Below are positions 8,410 to 19,470 of a stretch of DNA of 64,000 nt, in pieces. Location: assembly GCA_015680685.1 (NCBI GenBank), contig MNCI01036463.1, positions 1,191,228 to 1,255,227 on the forward strand, read 5' to 3'. The notes beneath the pieces were generated by a model. That model did not search any database. It saw only the letters and a program-made list of their open reading frames with translations, and was not told the DNA's origin. This stretch comes from Gnetum montanum (taxonomy: Eukaryota > Streptophyta > Gnetopsida > Gnetales > Gnetaceae). Both the position numbers and the translations under genes were made by a program. Numbering within the stretch: position 1 is the stretch's first letter; each line of letters begins with the position of its first letter.

Positions 8410-10703
8410 GGTCTGGTTTTGCGGTTGGACGGGGTTAGCCCCGTCGAAGGTGATCTTGCCATCATCAATTATCTTTTATATGTCCTACTTTAGAGTGAAG
8501 CAGTAATCCATTCCATGCCCGTTGCATTAGTGATAGTCGCAGAAGTGATCCATCCTAAATCCTTTGGGCACGGGCGGCTCATCCAGAGTTGCCAGGCTTG
8601 GGTTCTGTATGAGTTGACAGAACTGATCATGTCTTTGGATGGCCGCTGGGGACAATTGCTTGTATTGCATTAATCCAGCCTTTAAGAGTTGGTCAAAGAG
8701 CTGGGATGGCTTCATCGGTAAAGGCGTGTACTGAGAGGGTTCCTTCCTCTCGAAGTTACACGTACGGTTCGTCGGGTTTTGCGGTGACGACTCTGAGGCT
8801 GTTGTGGAAGTGGGCTGATAATAGTTAGTGGGGGGAATGGGTGGTTTGTCTTGATGTGTTGTGTTTGTTTGACGTGCCCCCGCTATTGCTGCTACAGTCG
8901 CCTTGGCCTTCTCTTTGTCTTTCTTAGTGTGTTGGTTTCTGAAGGCCAGGTACGCTGGGTCGTTGCTGTTTTGAGCAGCTTCCTCTATGTTTTTGATTTG
9001 TTCAAATGCTTGATTCAGATCGCTCGCATTGAGGTAATACAGTTTTGACTTGAAGAATTCATTAACAGCCCCTTTCAGTATCGTGAGCAGATAGGTTTGA
9101 GAGATCGGGTCGTGCAACTCGTTGAGAGCTACGCTCCACCTCTGAATGAACTTCTGCACCGGTTCGAGCAGTGCTTGTTTGATCTACATGAGGCTGTCCA
9201 GTGTTGCTTCGGGTTTCAAGTTGTACTTGAACCTAGTCACGAACTGGCGTAGAAGATCATCCAGGGAAAGGATGGAACTCCTGGGCAAGGCTCGGTACCA
9301 GTCAAGTGCCCTTCCCGCGAGGGACATGGGGAATACTCGTAGTATGGAGTGGGGCCATGCCTGAAGGAGTGCACACTCTAATCTGAACGTGATGAGGTGG
9401 GTGTTGGGGTCTGTCTCCTCGTTATACTTAGTCAATGTCGGAAGGGGGACACCCTTGGGTAAAGTCAATGGCGGGACAGAGGAGCTGATAGGATCATCAT
9501 TGTAGAAGTCGACTACTTTCAGCTCTCCATCAGCAACAGTTTTGAGGCACTTTACCTCATCTGTTAATTCCTACATCATTTTTTAGCGTCTGCCCAATCC
9601 TGGGCATTCGGTGAAGCTACCGGCTAGGGGTGCGGGGCTGCGTACCAGCTAGATTGCTAGGTCACGGGTTGGAAGGCCGAAGGCTGGGTGATCGGCGGTT
9701 GTGCCTGGGGATAGTTAATGATAGGTAGTGCTAAGGCTAAGGTGTTAAGAGGAAAGTGTTGTGGTTGTTGTTGTTGTTGCGGCTGGGGTTGTGCCTGAGG
9801 AGCAGTGATTGGGGGGATTACGTGGGGCGGGATGTGGTGATGAGGAATTTGATATGATGACGCCCCCCTTGCTGGCCACTGTCCCACTACGTTGTATGCG
9901 GGGACTCCTTGTTGGGTTGGGGCTACTTGGGGAGCCGTATGCGTCTGGATATGGGGTATGAAGTGAGCTGATGTAGACATGGGGATCACATGCGGAATCC
10001 CAATTACGCGAGGTGGGAACGTTGGTCCCATGCCATCATGAGGAGGCGGTGCTTGTGAAGATAGGCCCACAACTCCATTAGGGGTAACTGTCAGAGGAAA
10101 GGTGTGAGGTTGGGGATCGCTCAGGAGCGGAATGTGTACGAGTGCTAGTGTTTCTGGTGGTGGCATCTAAACTTGGGCGAGTCTAGGGGGTTGTACGGGC
10201 AAGGCTTCCCCTGTCCCGAGATGGAAAATGGGGTTCATCTGTGCTTGGGGGCTCAAGGTGTGGTATGAGTCACCCTGCTCAGATTGAGCAGCGAACTCGT
10301 CTTCTTCCTCTAGCTGAGGCTCTAGCATGGGCTGGTCCAATGACTGGCTCCTGTGCAGAAGGAGCTGAGTAAAGAGCTCCGAGAATTGTTCTGGAATGGG
10401 GATTATGTCGTATGGAGAAGGAATGAACTCGTGTCCTCCCCTGTAAAAGAGTTCGAATTGTCTCTTTACTTCGATTTTAGCCCGATCCACTACCAGGTCG
10501 GCTTGTATCTTAATGCAGATGAAGTTATACTCGTCTTGGGTTATAACGTTAGAGGCTGGATCTCTCCCTTGTAGCCTCAAAGACCGACGGGGCCCCATTG
10601 TGGATTGCCCTCCCAAATGTGGTGTGATAGACTGCTGGGCAGCCGTGGTGTGTGAGATGTCAATGTTCTGGGTAGTGGCAGCAGTGGTGTTTACGGGATT
10701 CAT
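8410..10703 (-). pseudogene. Element 1 gag
   Basis: Capsid/nucleocapsid polyprotein. The start at 10703 (MNPVNTT) is chosen because element 2 begins MNTANST at 43938. N-terminal ~180 residues include GPRRSLRLQGRDP and EVKRQFELFYRGGHEF; a Pro/Gln-rich stretch follows (10166-9657). The retrotransposon gag core is at 9468-9184 (ECALLQAWPHSILRVFPMSLAGRALDWYRALP) and 9159-8527 (KFIQRWSVALNELHDPISQTYLL). The nucleocapsid has one CxxH...GHxxxxC knuckle near 8540-8490 interrupted by a TAA. Breaks: a stop at about 10169, a frame change between 9657 and 9468, and further stops. Decayed. Confidence 0.85.
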
Positions 10704-10739
10704 GATGATCGATTGTATATGCAAAATGGTTCGAGTGTA

Positions 10740-11098
10740 AACGCTAAGTGTTCAGCGTAAACGCCGGTCAGTTTGCAGCGTAAATGTTGTGTGTAGCGTA
10801 AATGCTAAGTATGCAGCGTAGACGCTGGTCTTCGGGCAGCGTAGATGCTGAAGTGTGCAGCGTAGACGCTGGAAGGTTGACAACGTAGATGCTAGGGTTT
10901 GATCGCAGCATAGACGCTGGAAGGTTGACAGCGTAGACGCTAGGGTTTGATCGCAGTGTAGACGCTGGAAGGTTGACAGCGTAGACGCTCAGTCGGGGGT
11001 TTAAACAAGGCACAGGGCAGTGAAAATGCTGACGAGCGTAAACGCTGAGGAGCGTACAGTCAAGTTCAAGCAGAGGCCCTCCTTCTAGCGCCAATTTC
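10740..11098. repeat. Leader repeats of element 1 (AGCGTAGACGCT family)
   Basis: 5' leader between LTR and gag. From about 10855 to 10990 it is a tandem array with a period near 48 bp: CAGCGTAGACGCTGGAAGGTTGA alternating with CAGCGTAGACGCTAGGGTTTGATCG. The core AGCGTnnACGCT is an interrupted or perfect palindrome. The same family fills the LTRs and the control regions of the antisense gene. Minus-strand translations of the array are spurious. Confidence 0.85.
11072..11098 (-). other. Primer binding site region, element 1
   Basis: On the minus strand the bases next to the LTR read GAAATTGGCGCTAGAAGGAGGGCC. Element 2 has the same bases with one change next to its own LTR (GAAATTAGCGCTAGAAGGAGGGC). 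Position and the leading TGG agree with a PBS complementary to a tRNA 3' CCA end; the tRNA itself was not identified. Confidence 0.6.
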
Positions 11099-12318
11099 TA
11101 TGCCGCCCGAAATCGTCGATCCTCGACTGGAAGGGAAAAACAGAGACCGTGGGATCACAGGACGAGCACAGATGACCTTACCTTCGCCTGAGGGGGTGCT
11201 GGAATGCACGAAGGTAGGGTACCTTGCGTGGTCCGCACGCGGATCAGACAAGGATTTCCCCGAGCGCCACCGAAGTGTTATACGCTGGGTTATGTGTAAA
11301 CGGAGCGTAAACTGTGAAATAGACATAGACAGAACGTAAGCGTAAAGGGGCATAAACAACGTCGAGCATAAACAGCATAAACAAATATAGGCCCAGCGTA
11401 AGCGTATACAAGCGTGAACAGCGTGAACAGCGTAAATAAGTGTAAAGAGCGTAAGCAAATGTAAACGGCGTAACCAGTGCGGACGTATACGGATGCAAAC
11501 AGAGCGTGAATGTAAACAGGCGTAAATGAAGCGTGGGCCAAGTTGACGTAGAACTGTAAAAGAACTTGCAACAAATGTAAACAGTGTATTACAGAGTCAA
11601 AATGTTGTGCACCAGTCTAACGCAATCGTGTAGGGACACAAGGCGGATGTAAAGCCCCGGTGGATGCAGGGATGCAGCTGGTTGACATGGTAGATGGAGC
11701 ACGGATTGTGCTCGGCGTACGGGACTTCCGGTGTAAGCGTAAGCGTAAAGGCATTTCTGGGCTTCTATTTGCAGCGTAATTGCTCTGGGTTTGCTCATAA
11801 ATTTTTGCCGACCTCAAATTTACGGAAAACTGGGCTATTTATAGGGGTAGGGTTACTGGGAAAATCGGACTGGGAGACACGTGGCGTATAGACCGGGCGT
11901 TTACAATTTAGAAACATGGTATACGCTGGGCGTATACGCTACAACAGGCCAGCGTATACGCTAGGCGTGGACTTGGATGAATGCTGGCATATACGCTCGG
12001 GCGTGTACGCTGATGGATGCTGGACGTCAACTTGTTTCAATTCTTGCTCCTGTTGTTCTTATTGAGCGTGCGTGTGAGGCATGTATGCTGAGCGTCGGGC
12101 GTAGACGCCGGGCGTAGACACTGGGCGTAGATGCTGGGCGTAAACGCTGGGCGTAGACGTTGGGCGTAGACGCTGGCACAGCACTTGGTGGAAACCAAGT
12201 GTTTCAATTCTCAAAATTGCCCTGTGTGACTTCAAATGTAGCCAAAGTCGTCTGTGGGTCATGGGGATTTGCTTCTTGTCAGACAAATGCTAAACTCAAA
12301 AATTTTTGTGGTGTTTCA
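11099..12318 (-). repeat. LTR of element 1 (5' LTR in element orientation)
   Basis: On the plus strand the LTR runs from TATGCCGCCCGAAATCG (TGTACCGTCCGAAATCG in element 2) to GTGGTGTTTCA at 12318. It is 1220 bp, against 1302 and 1321 bp for the element 2 LTRs. A minus-strand TATA box (TATAAATAG, 11835-11843) sits where element 2 has TATAAAAG. GCGTA-motif clusters lie at 11280-11580 and 11880-12180. The first dinucleotide is mutated from TG to TA. Confidence 0.85.
11835..11843 (-). promoter_or_regulatory. TATA box in LTR of element 1
   Basis: Minus-strand TATAAATAG at the position of the conserved TATAAAAG of the element 2 LTRs. Expected to drive gag-pol transcription leftward. Confidence 0.6.
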
Positions 12319-14660
12319 GTAGCGTCACGTTGCTGCGGTTGAGGAGGAAGTTCCCCTTGCATTTTTGGAGTAGGAGGTGTTATGGGAACTATTTGTGGAA
12401 GAGGTGCGGATGGATTTGGAGGATGGTGTGGGTATGGAGTGTCTCCCGGAGGAGAAGGAGTCCTTTTGAAGTACTTCCAAACTTGGTAGTAACGGTGGGG
12501 GGTTGTGTGACTCATACAGTCACTTGGAGAAATTGGCTGCTGCACATAATATCCATAAGGGTTAGGCTGCCGGTAAGGGTACTGAAGTTTCGGCGCTGGC
12601 ATCCCCCATGATTGTGGGTCTTACCACTGCTGATGTTGTTCGATTGGTTGTGGTGGAGTTCCACTTGGATAATACGTTAATGATTGGTGGAATTGTCTTG
12701 GGTTACCTTGGGGATAAGGTAACCTACGGGGTGTTTGCAGTTGGTTGAGTCTTAGATTAAGCGCATACACCCCAGCCTCCTGTAGAAGTGAGATAATTGA
12801 ACAACATCCCTTAGGATGGTCATATTGGCAGATCTCACATCCACCATCATCGTCTATGTCAAAGTCCATAGCCACATTGGAGTTAGTAATTTTTCCCTTA
12901 CCCTTGTTATGTGCAGGGCCTAAATCTCTCCACTTTGTCTTACCTTTTTCACTACTTTGTTCTACCTTAGACTCTTCTACAATTTTTAAGATAGTTTTAA
13001 TTTTAGAGTCTAAGGAACTCCATACATCATCTACCTTAGCCACTATTTCTGTTGTGAGCTTTGGAAGCGGCAAAGTCTTTCTGTTCACTAACTCTTCAAT
13101 TGGTGACTCATCCTCTTCATCGCAAAATTTTACTCCCTTCTTTCGAAGAGAGGGATCACGGTTGTATTCTTCCACACTTTCCATTTTTCGTAGCTCACCT
13201 TCTTCTTTTGCTACTTGCTCCAACAAGCGATGTACTTCATGGGCTCTAAGTTGTGAGAGTCTCCCTTGGGCGTAAGTCCCAGGGGTTCTTCTAGTTTCAT
13301 GCCTTAGCCCATCCACAATGTGATGAAGTTGATCCCGCTGAGCGTACCCATGGCCCGGGCAACGATGTAACAATGTGTAGTAGCGGCCCATGGCAGCATC
13401 TAAGAGTTCATATGTACCTTGTTTCCAACCTTGGATCTGATTACACAAATTGAACACTCTAGAGTACGTCTGATACTTATCGTTGAATAATTCTAACATC
13501 GTACTCCACCTCCTGATGGTTTCTAGTTCTAAGGACCGGTACTAGCTCTCTGCTTCTTTGGTGAGTGTCCTTGGGAGCAAATTAAGTTTTTTCCACTCAT
13601 TTTCTATATTTTGCAAAGCACAGGCATCGTGGAATGCCTGTAAATGATTTTGCGGATCAGCATTGTATCCCCCTTCAAATTGTAGGATATTGTTCATGTC
13701 TAAATGTTTGATTCGACTATCTTTTAAATGCTTTGTGGGAATCCTAACTGCCTCCATTATGTCAAGCATACTTCAGGTTGCAAGTAGGGGCTCGTCATGA
13801 TCATCTCTTTCATGACGTCTGTGATGTCTAGATTGTTCCCTACTCTCCCTACGTCCTTACCCTTATCCTCTCTCTTGACTTTCTCGTCGAGGTCTCTTGT
13901 TTTGTCTACCTTTATCCTCTCCATTGTGTTCATGATGGTTGTGCTCAGGTGTGGAAGGAGAGCATGAGTGATGTGAAGAAGGGGAAGAAGAAGGGGAACC
14001 ATCGCCATGACGATGTTTCTTGCCTTCTCTTCGGCTACTACAGCCCCAATCGTGGTGATGATCTAAGTGCCCGTCCTTAGCATGAGTGGTTGTTTCCTCT
14101 GTGAACAGTTGGTGTTCACGGGCATCAGAACCATGGTTATGTATCATTGATCATAGGTTCTGATACCCTACCTCCTCACCATCATTAGGAGGGTGAACAT
14201 CATTTGCTAAAGAACCTATTATAAGGGGTTCCTCATCTCCTATTTCACTAAGGATGTGCAAACCTTTGTCCTTCAAAAGTGTATGTTGACTCTCCTTCCT
14301 TGCGTCCCTCATAAGTTGTGCTTTTGTGGGATGATAATCTCTCGTATCAAATTCTTCCACAACGTATTCAGCATATAATTTAGTCATTCCTATCTGTGCC
14401 AGGGAACGGAAAAGCATGTGAGAGACTAATCGATCTGGGGGTAACATGATGTTACCTTGCAAATCTCTCCATCGCAGCTGCTCATCTTGATGGAGGATAA
14501 AGGTAAAGTTTGTAATATACTCATCGGGATGAGTATAAACTATCTTGTATTGTTTAGGACTTGGCTAATTTCGGCTATGTGTTTTATGTTGCCGACTGTC
14601 TCGTGTATGGTCCTTAGGTGGTGAGTTGCTCTTGTGAGAAGAAGACATTGTTATCGGTGT
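12319..14660 (-). pseudogene. Athila-like retrotransposon gag (interrupted by element 1)
   Basis: Minus-strand gag. 14462-14151 and 14147-13757 are the N-terminal region, Asp/Glu- and His/Ser-rich. 13769-13542 has LDMNNILQFEGGYNADPQNHLQAFHDAC, the Athila-type block before the capsid fold. 13499-12621 is a 292-codon open segment with MGRYYTLLHRCPGHGYAQRDQLHHIVDGL, matching the WxRFxxLLxRCPxHG...xxFYxGL signature of plant gag proteins (PF03732 type), followed by an acidic and proline-rich tail. The frame runs on as PYRQPNPYGYYVQQP until 12318, where element 1 cuts in. A CEICQYDHPKGCC cluster (about 12830) may be a degenerate zinc knuckle. The rest of this element lies beyond element 1 and outside the window. 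Confidence 0.75.
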
Positions 14661-14769
14661 GCTAATTCACCGTTGTATAATTTTTTATCTTGATTAACCC
14701 GAAGGTTCGTTTAGGCTCCCAACGATGTGAGTGATATCATTATGTTCTATTTAGTGCACAAACACTTAG

Positions 14770-14788
14770 TCCTCGGCAACGGCGCTAA
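14770..14788 (-). other. Primer binding site of Athila-like element
   Basis: Minus strand reads (T)AGCGCCGTTGCCGAGGA, close to the TGGCGCCGTTGCCGGGGA site that is frequent in Athila-type elements. It lies between the gag leader and an LTR that starts TGATGAGTGGAG on the plus strand at 14789. Confidence 0.7.
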
Positions 14789-15900
14789 TGATGAGTGGAG
14801 AGTTACCCCTACACTCAACCATACAAAACGAGCGTAGCACGCGTGATCTGGTCGAACTCCGCAGACTAAGTGCCTACATGCCCCATGGAACACTTGGGGT
14901 TAATCATTCATTATCTTCCTAGACTTACTTGTGGTTGTCATGGTGTATGGTTAAGTGAGTCCGAGGTATATAATTTTTATATCTTTTTATGTTTTTCTCC
15001 TATGCTATCGAGGTGAAGGGTTGATAAACTAACTAACTCTAACTAATGACTAAGTCTAAACTACCTAGCATCAGCATTCGTTCCCACTTATCGTACACCT
15101 CCTGAACTGATGCAATCGTGGCTACCAAATGCTAATCATTGCAGGGATCACCGCACGTAATGCACGTGCTTGAAGTGGTCATACTGAGGCACTTAACTAG
15201 GAGGAAAGGGTTGAGAGAATCTATCTAGCCTAAGTACGATGAGCAGCTGATTCCTTAACTAACCGTACACATTTGGTACTACCACTAGGATTACCAAGCG
15301 TAGATCCTGGATATGCCACAGGGTTACCAAGCAGTCACACTAGATTCTCATAATCAAGTCATACTCATACCGCATGCGATGAGAAGCCGATTCCTTGACT
15401 ATCCGTACACATCCTTAGATGCTCATAATCAAGTCCTACTCATTCCGCATTCTAGGAGTTTAAGGGTGAGAGAGAAAAAAATAAATAAAATCCTATTCCA
15501 TACACTGCAAGGTTTATCCAAGAAGTTCATCTTTATTGCCATACACAACTTATGTTCAAGTACAATGTTGCTCGAATAAAGATCCTTTCACTTTAGGACT
15601 CCTACTGCAGGCACATGGGAAATATTCTATCTCTAGAGTGATCAAACTGCTAGAGTTTCCCTACTCCTAACTCAGGATGGACAAACAAGGGAGAGCCGCC
15701 TCTTATTTATAGATATGGCGGCGGACCGCGATATCACGTACGCAACATCGCAGGGGACGACGCAATATCGCAGCGGCCACGATATCATGTCTCATCAGAG
15801 CTAAACCATACACATAGATTATACTAGCTTCATGTGGGAAGACAATGATCCTAAACTTTAACGAATTCACAATGCCTTGTCCATGGAATTTGACTGAGTT
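14789..15900 (-). repeat. LTR of Athila-like element (outer boundary not fixed)
   Basis: The left end is set by the PBS. The stretch holds partially duplicated blocks (CTCATAATCAAGTC occurs at about 15347 and 15422) and a minus-strand TATA box, TATAAATA, at about 15704-15711. The right end could not be placed because the partner LTR is not in the window; it may extend to about 16250. Confidence 0.5.
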
Positions 15901-16018
15901 GCATGTGAACACTCGTATTTCATATGTTTGGGTGTTGGACTACTCCAGTGCTCATCAATCTTACAACTAATCAATTCTATTGGTATATGCTTTAAGTACC
16001 TTTTGGAAAGCCCATCCC

Positions 16019-16217
16019 ACCAATGCAACCATAGAGCCCAATGGTGGAAACATAACCCATTGGTCACAACTTTGTGTGCCATATGGGAGCCCATCTCCAT
16101 TGACACAACCACAAAGACAAATGGAAAGTATCATCATAATCATAGAAGGTCAGTTGGTTACAACTCTATGTGCCATGTGAGAGCCTATTTCCACCAATGC
16201 AACCATAGAGGCTAATG
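16019..16217. repeat. Imperfect repeats with TTGGTyACAACTyTrTGTGCCAT core
   Basis: Two partial units of about 100 bp share the blocks TTGGTCACAACTTTGTGTGCCAT and TTGGTTACAACTCTATGTGCCAT followed by GAGCC. They could be U3 repeats of the adjoining Athila-like LTR. No coding evidence. Confidence 0.5.
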
Positions 16218-16379
16218 GTAGGCAAATCATGTAATGAGATTCCCATGAGTAGAGGAAATACTTAATAACACAAAAATACTTATAGGTAAGCTTCAAGCAA
16301 AATAATATTTATAAAGCACACATTAAATCAAAAATTACTTTTACAACAACTAACTATACATGCCAATTTATAGAATATT

Positions 16380-17400
16380 CACAAAGAAGTGATATATTAA
16401 TTAATTTAATTAAACTATTTCCAAAACCCTTTTCGACATAAGAGGAAGGGTATTCACACCAAAGGCCATGGCCCTAGTTGCCTACGTAACCTTGTAGAGT
16501 TTACAAGGAATCAAAGCCATGTAATTCGTGAATTGTAGCAATACATAACAAAACCAATATTACACACACATATTAAGATATGATCAAGATTATTCGTGTA
16601 TAATTGATTATTCCTAACAATTTTCATTCGTATGATAAAAGAAACTTAAAAGTGAGTATACTAGTTTTACCACTCCATGTCTTTGAATTAAGGTAGTAGT
16701 ATCTTCTTACAAGAAATATATATCATCATAATAAAATTGAAACAATCTTATGTTATGCACAAACATGTATACATATACATGCATGCAACACATACAAATA
16801 CACTAATAAGGAACTAGTTATATTAGAGGAAGTGTAAGAGATAGAATTAAATAAACCTTAGGAATCTTCTTGGAGAACTTCTTCTTTGCTTCTCTCACAC
16901 TCCTAGGCCCTATACTCTTTTCCTTTTCCTAGTGGCTCTTCCTCCTCTTGCTTGGTGTGACTAAGAGGTAGGGATAGGGATGTATTTATAGGCCTAAGAA
17001 AGAATAGATCTTTTGAGTTCTAGAGAGTTCTATAGTTAGTGTGGATAGTTGGAGGTTGGAAGATGTGACCTCCATTAGAAGATTTTAGGAAAATATCCTT
17101 CTGCTAGCATTTTCTTGACCTCACTTACTATTTATTTTCACCTTTTGCTTTTGCTTTACCCTATTTTCTATTTATTTACCATCTTTTACCAAGGTTACTA
17201 TTCATTTATTATATTTTAATGAGGTTATTATTCATTTACTATATTTTACCTAAGTTACTGTTTATTTACCTTATTTTACTAAGCTTACTAATCATTTACC
17301 ATTTTTTTACCCAAGTTACTATTCATTTACCTTTTTACCCTTTGTTACCATGATATGTATACTCCTTCCTAATTTCATATTGTCTTAGCTTCTAGATTCA
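16380..17400 (-). repeat. Unclassified LTR-like remnant with tandem TTACTATTCATTTACC repeats
   Basis: A minus-strand TATA box (TATAAATA, 16983-16990) follows a C/T-rich segment at 16870-16950, a layout typical of an LTR. From about 17120 to 17330 there are five imperfect units of roughly 45 bp with the core AAGTTACTATTCATTTACC. No matching partner LTR or coding region was seen, so the class is uncertain. Confidence 0.35.
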
Positions 17401-18200
17401 TATACTATAATGGAATAAGTAATTTTGCACATGATTACAATAAAACATTCAAAATAACTTATTTATTAACCATTTTAAGTACATCTAAGATACATTACAT
17501 AATAGAATGTTCAAATTATTGACTTGGCTAAGATACATGTTGTTACATTCATAATATAAGTTGATGTAAAAGTAAATTAACATTAAGGATTAAAAATAGA
17601 AAAAAATTAATGAATTGGAATTAAAACCTCCAAAATAAAATTTTAAAAATTAAAAGTTCAAAAAAATTAAACAAAATTCTTGAAATCTTATTTTTACAAT
17701 TGCACTAAAAAAATTTGCAATAATTTTATTATTTTTCAACGGGATGGAGTTTAGACACCACCAAAAAGAATGCATCAGTAACGAAACAAGAAATGCTTAA
17801 AGGCAAGCTCAAAAATATGCCTCATCCAAATCAGGCTACCTAGCAAATTTTAATCATTTTGGATGAAACAAAGGCATCCTTGCCCATAAATAGATGGGCC
17901 TCGCCCCGTTCTGATCAAGTGTAAAACTAGATGTTCCATGTTATCTTGGGGTTTGAATGAATCCCTTAAATCCCGAGGCTTGAATGAATTCCTTAATTCC
18001 CTGATTATGCAATCAAGCAACGAGATTGTGATCCAAAGTTAAAGAAAAGAGATGTTTCAAGGATGGGAAACTATATTTAAATTTTAAAATCTCTGGATTA
18101 CTTACGAGATGGAACAAAGTCATCTGGACAGACGATAATATAAAAGCAAAAAGCTAAAGCGTAATAGCAGTATATTCATTCACTTGTTAACAGATTAGAA
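17401..18200. other. AT-rich stretch, no gene seen
   Basis: Strongly A/T-rich with poly-A and poly-T tracts; stops in all frames. Nothing recognised. Confidence 0.5.
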
Positions 18201-18271
18201 TCTCTTTGAAGCTTACACGTTGCACCGATCTAAAGCCATCAACACGAAACTTTGGAATGAAAGAGAATGAC

Positions 18272-18478
18272 TCACGGATACCAAGATATCCAACATACAA
18301 ACATTATCTTTTGCAGTTTTCGGTTTTCCTTATTCTGCGATTCTTTTCTTGCTTCAGTCCAAGCTTCCGGACCCGCACAAAACTGCATCTTAGCTTTGTC
18401 AAGTACTGGCTTACCTGCAGACCCACCAAAGAACAAAGCAATCCCTCTATGCAAGAAATGCACCACTTTTGCAAGCAA
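18272..18478 (-). other. Possible exon fragment (very distant mitochondrial-carrier-like look)
   Basis: A locally GC-richer island in AT-rich surroundings. The minus frame reads FLHRGIALFFGGSAG then LDKAKMQF, which faintly recalls the PRDxAxFxAG...PLDxxKxxxQ start of plastid adenine-nucleotide carriers, with internal residues missing. The plus strand is also open for 120-130 codons in two frames, so coding direction is not established. It could equally be random open sequence. Confidence 0.2.
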
Positions 18479-18800
18479 ATCACAGACCCACGGTTTTGTC
18501 TTTTGCCTTGGACTTCACTCAATCTGGACAAAACGTGGGACAGCCAAAACCCTCCTAGCTCATGTCAACCGCTACCATCAGCAGCAACCACAAATTGAAA
18601 CTGAAGTTAAGTTCTATGATGTTTACCATCAGCCATAGAAATTGAAGTGAAACTGAAGTTGAGTTTTCAAAGATAGGCATTACATTTATACCATGAAAAC
18701 TAAATATTGCTAGCCTTAACGACTCAATAAAGTCTCCTACTAAACCACAAAAGAAATGAATAACTATATGTGGCTGTTCATCCACAAAATCTCTGAAATC

Positions 18801-19470
18801 TATTAAATGTGTTTAATTGTTAAACATGATATTTTTTGTTTGTCTTAGTCTTTAAGAATTGTTTGTAGAAATTTCGTTGCTATTTTTGTTTTTTAGAAGT
18901 TGAATGCTTTACCCTTACAAAAGTTGGAGGGTTGGTCGTTATAGAAGTTGAAAGGTTGGTTATTACAAAAGTTGAAGAGTCAGCCATTCTAGAAGTTGAA
19001 GGGTTGACTGTTATAAAAGTTAAAGGGTCCACCATTATAGAAGTTGTTATTTTCTGTTGATGTATTTGTCTATTTGAAGTTGTTATTTTCTGTTAATGTA
19101 TTTGTCTATTTAAAGGCCATTATCACTTGAATAAAAATGTGAAATTGAGTTGCCCTTGTTTTGTTCTATTTTGTTATCTCAGGGTAGCAGGTAAGTAGTG
19201 CACAACCTTAGAGGCTGATAGTGGTATTGAAGCTCAGTTCAGGAGGCTAGAGAGAAAGCTTAGTTCATGAGGCTAGAAAGAAAAGCATAGTAGTGCACCT
19301 AGTTTAGGAAGCTCGATAGAATAGCACAGTAGTGCATAAATGGCCTCTGAAAATTTTGTACAGCTTGCCATCCTACATTTTGATGGTCACTATGACCATT
19401 GGAGCATGTTGATGGAAAAATTCTTGAAGTCTCCCTACATTATAAACTCGTTTAGATGTTATTTGCAATC
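18801..19470 (+). mobile_element. Copia fragment: LTR plus start of gag
   Basis: 18801-about 19190 matches the LTRs of the copia element at 53819-58785 (TTAAATGTGTTTAATTGTTAAACATG, the AGAAGTTGAAGGGTTGA repeats, then ...AAAAATGTGAAATTGAGTT). It is followed by a decayed PBS (GTGGTATTGAAGC) and a gag start at 19339: MASENFVQLAILHFDGHYDH, WSMLMEKFLKSP. Similarity ends near 19430-19470, so only the 5' part is left. Confidence 0.8.

Larger units (their letters stand above)
1..12318 (-). mobile_element. Element 1: Tat-lineage Ty3/gypsy LTR retrotransposon with antisense cargo gene, truncated by window edge
   Basis: Reading right to left on the minus strand: LTR (11099-12318), primer-binding-site region, repeat-rich leader, gag (from 10703), protease (to 6613), an opposite-strand spliced gene (1604-6045), then RT running off the left edge. 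The order and the protein sequences match element 2 at 26968-46002. Assignment to the Tat/Ogre-like lineage rests on the linker before RT with an AWSY-x-DMPGLDP motif, the CxxH...GHxxxxC gag knuckle, and the dual RNase H seen in element 2. The right LTR end lies inside an Athila-like gag, so this is a nested insertion. The RNase H, integrase and left LTR are outside the window, so the target-site duplication cannot be checked; GTAGC at 12319-12323 is the right-hand candidate. Confidence 0.9.

Noticed and set aside
10768-11574. Several minus-strand open frames rich in Tyr-Ala-Val and Leu-Arg
   Set aside because: They arise from the AGCGTAnACGCT repeats of the leader and LTR and are not conserved as proteins between elements.
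12745-13275. 176-codon plus-strand open frame
   Set aside because: Antisense shadow of the Athila-like gag frame at 13499-12621, which has clear gag motifs.
18206-18638. Two overlapping plus-strand open frames of 123-130 codons
   Set aside because: No recognisable domain, no splice signals or conserved copy; retained only as a low-confidence note for the minus strand.
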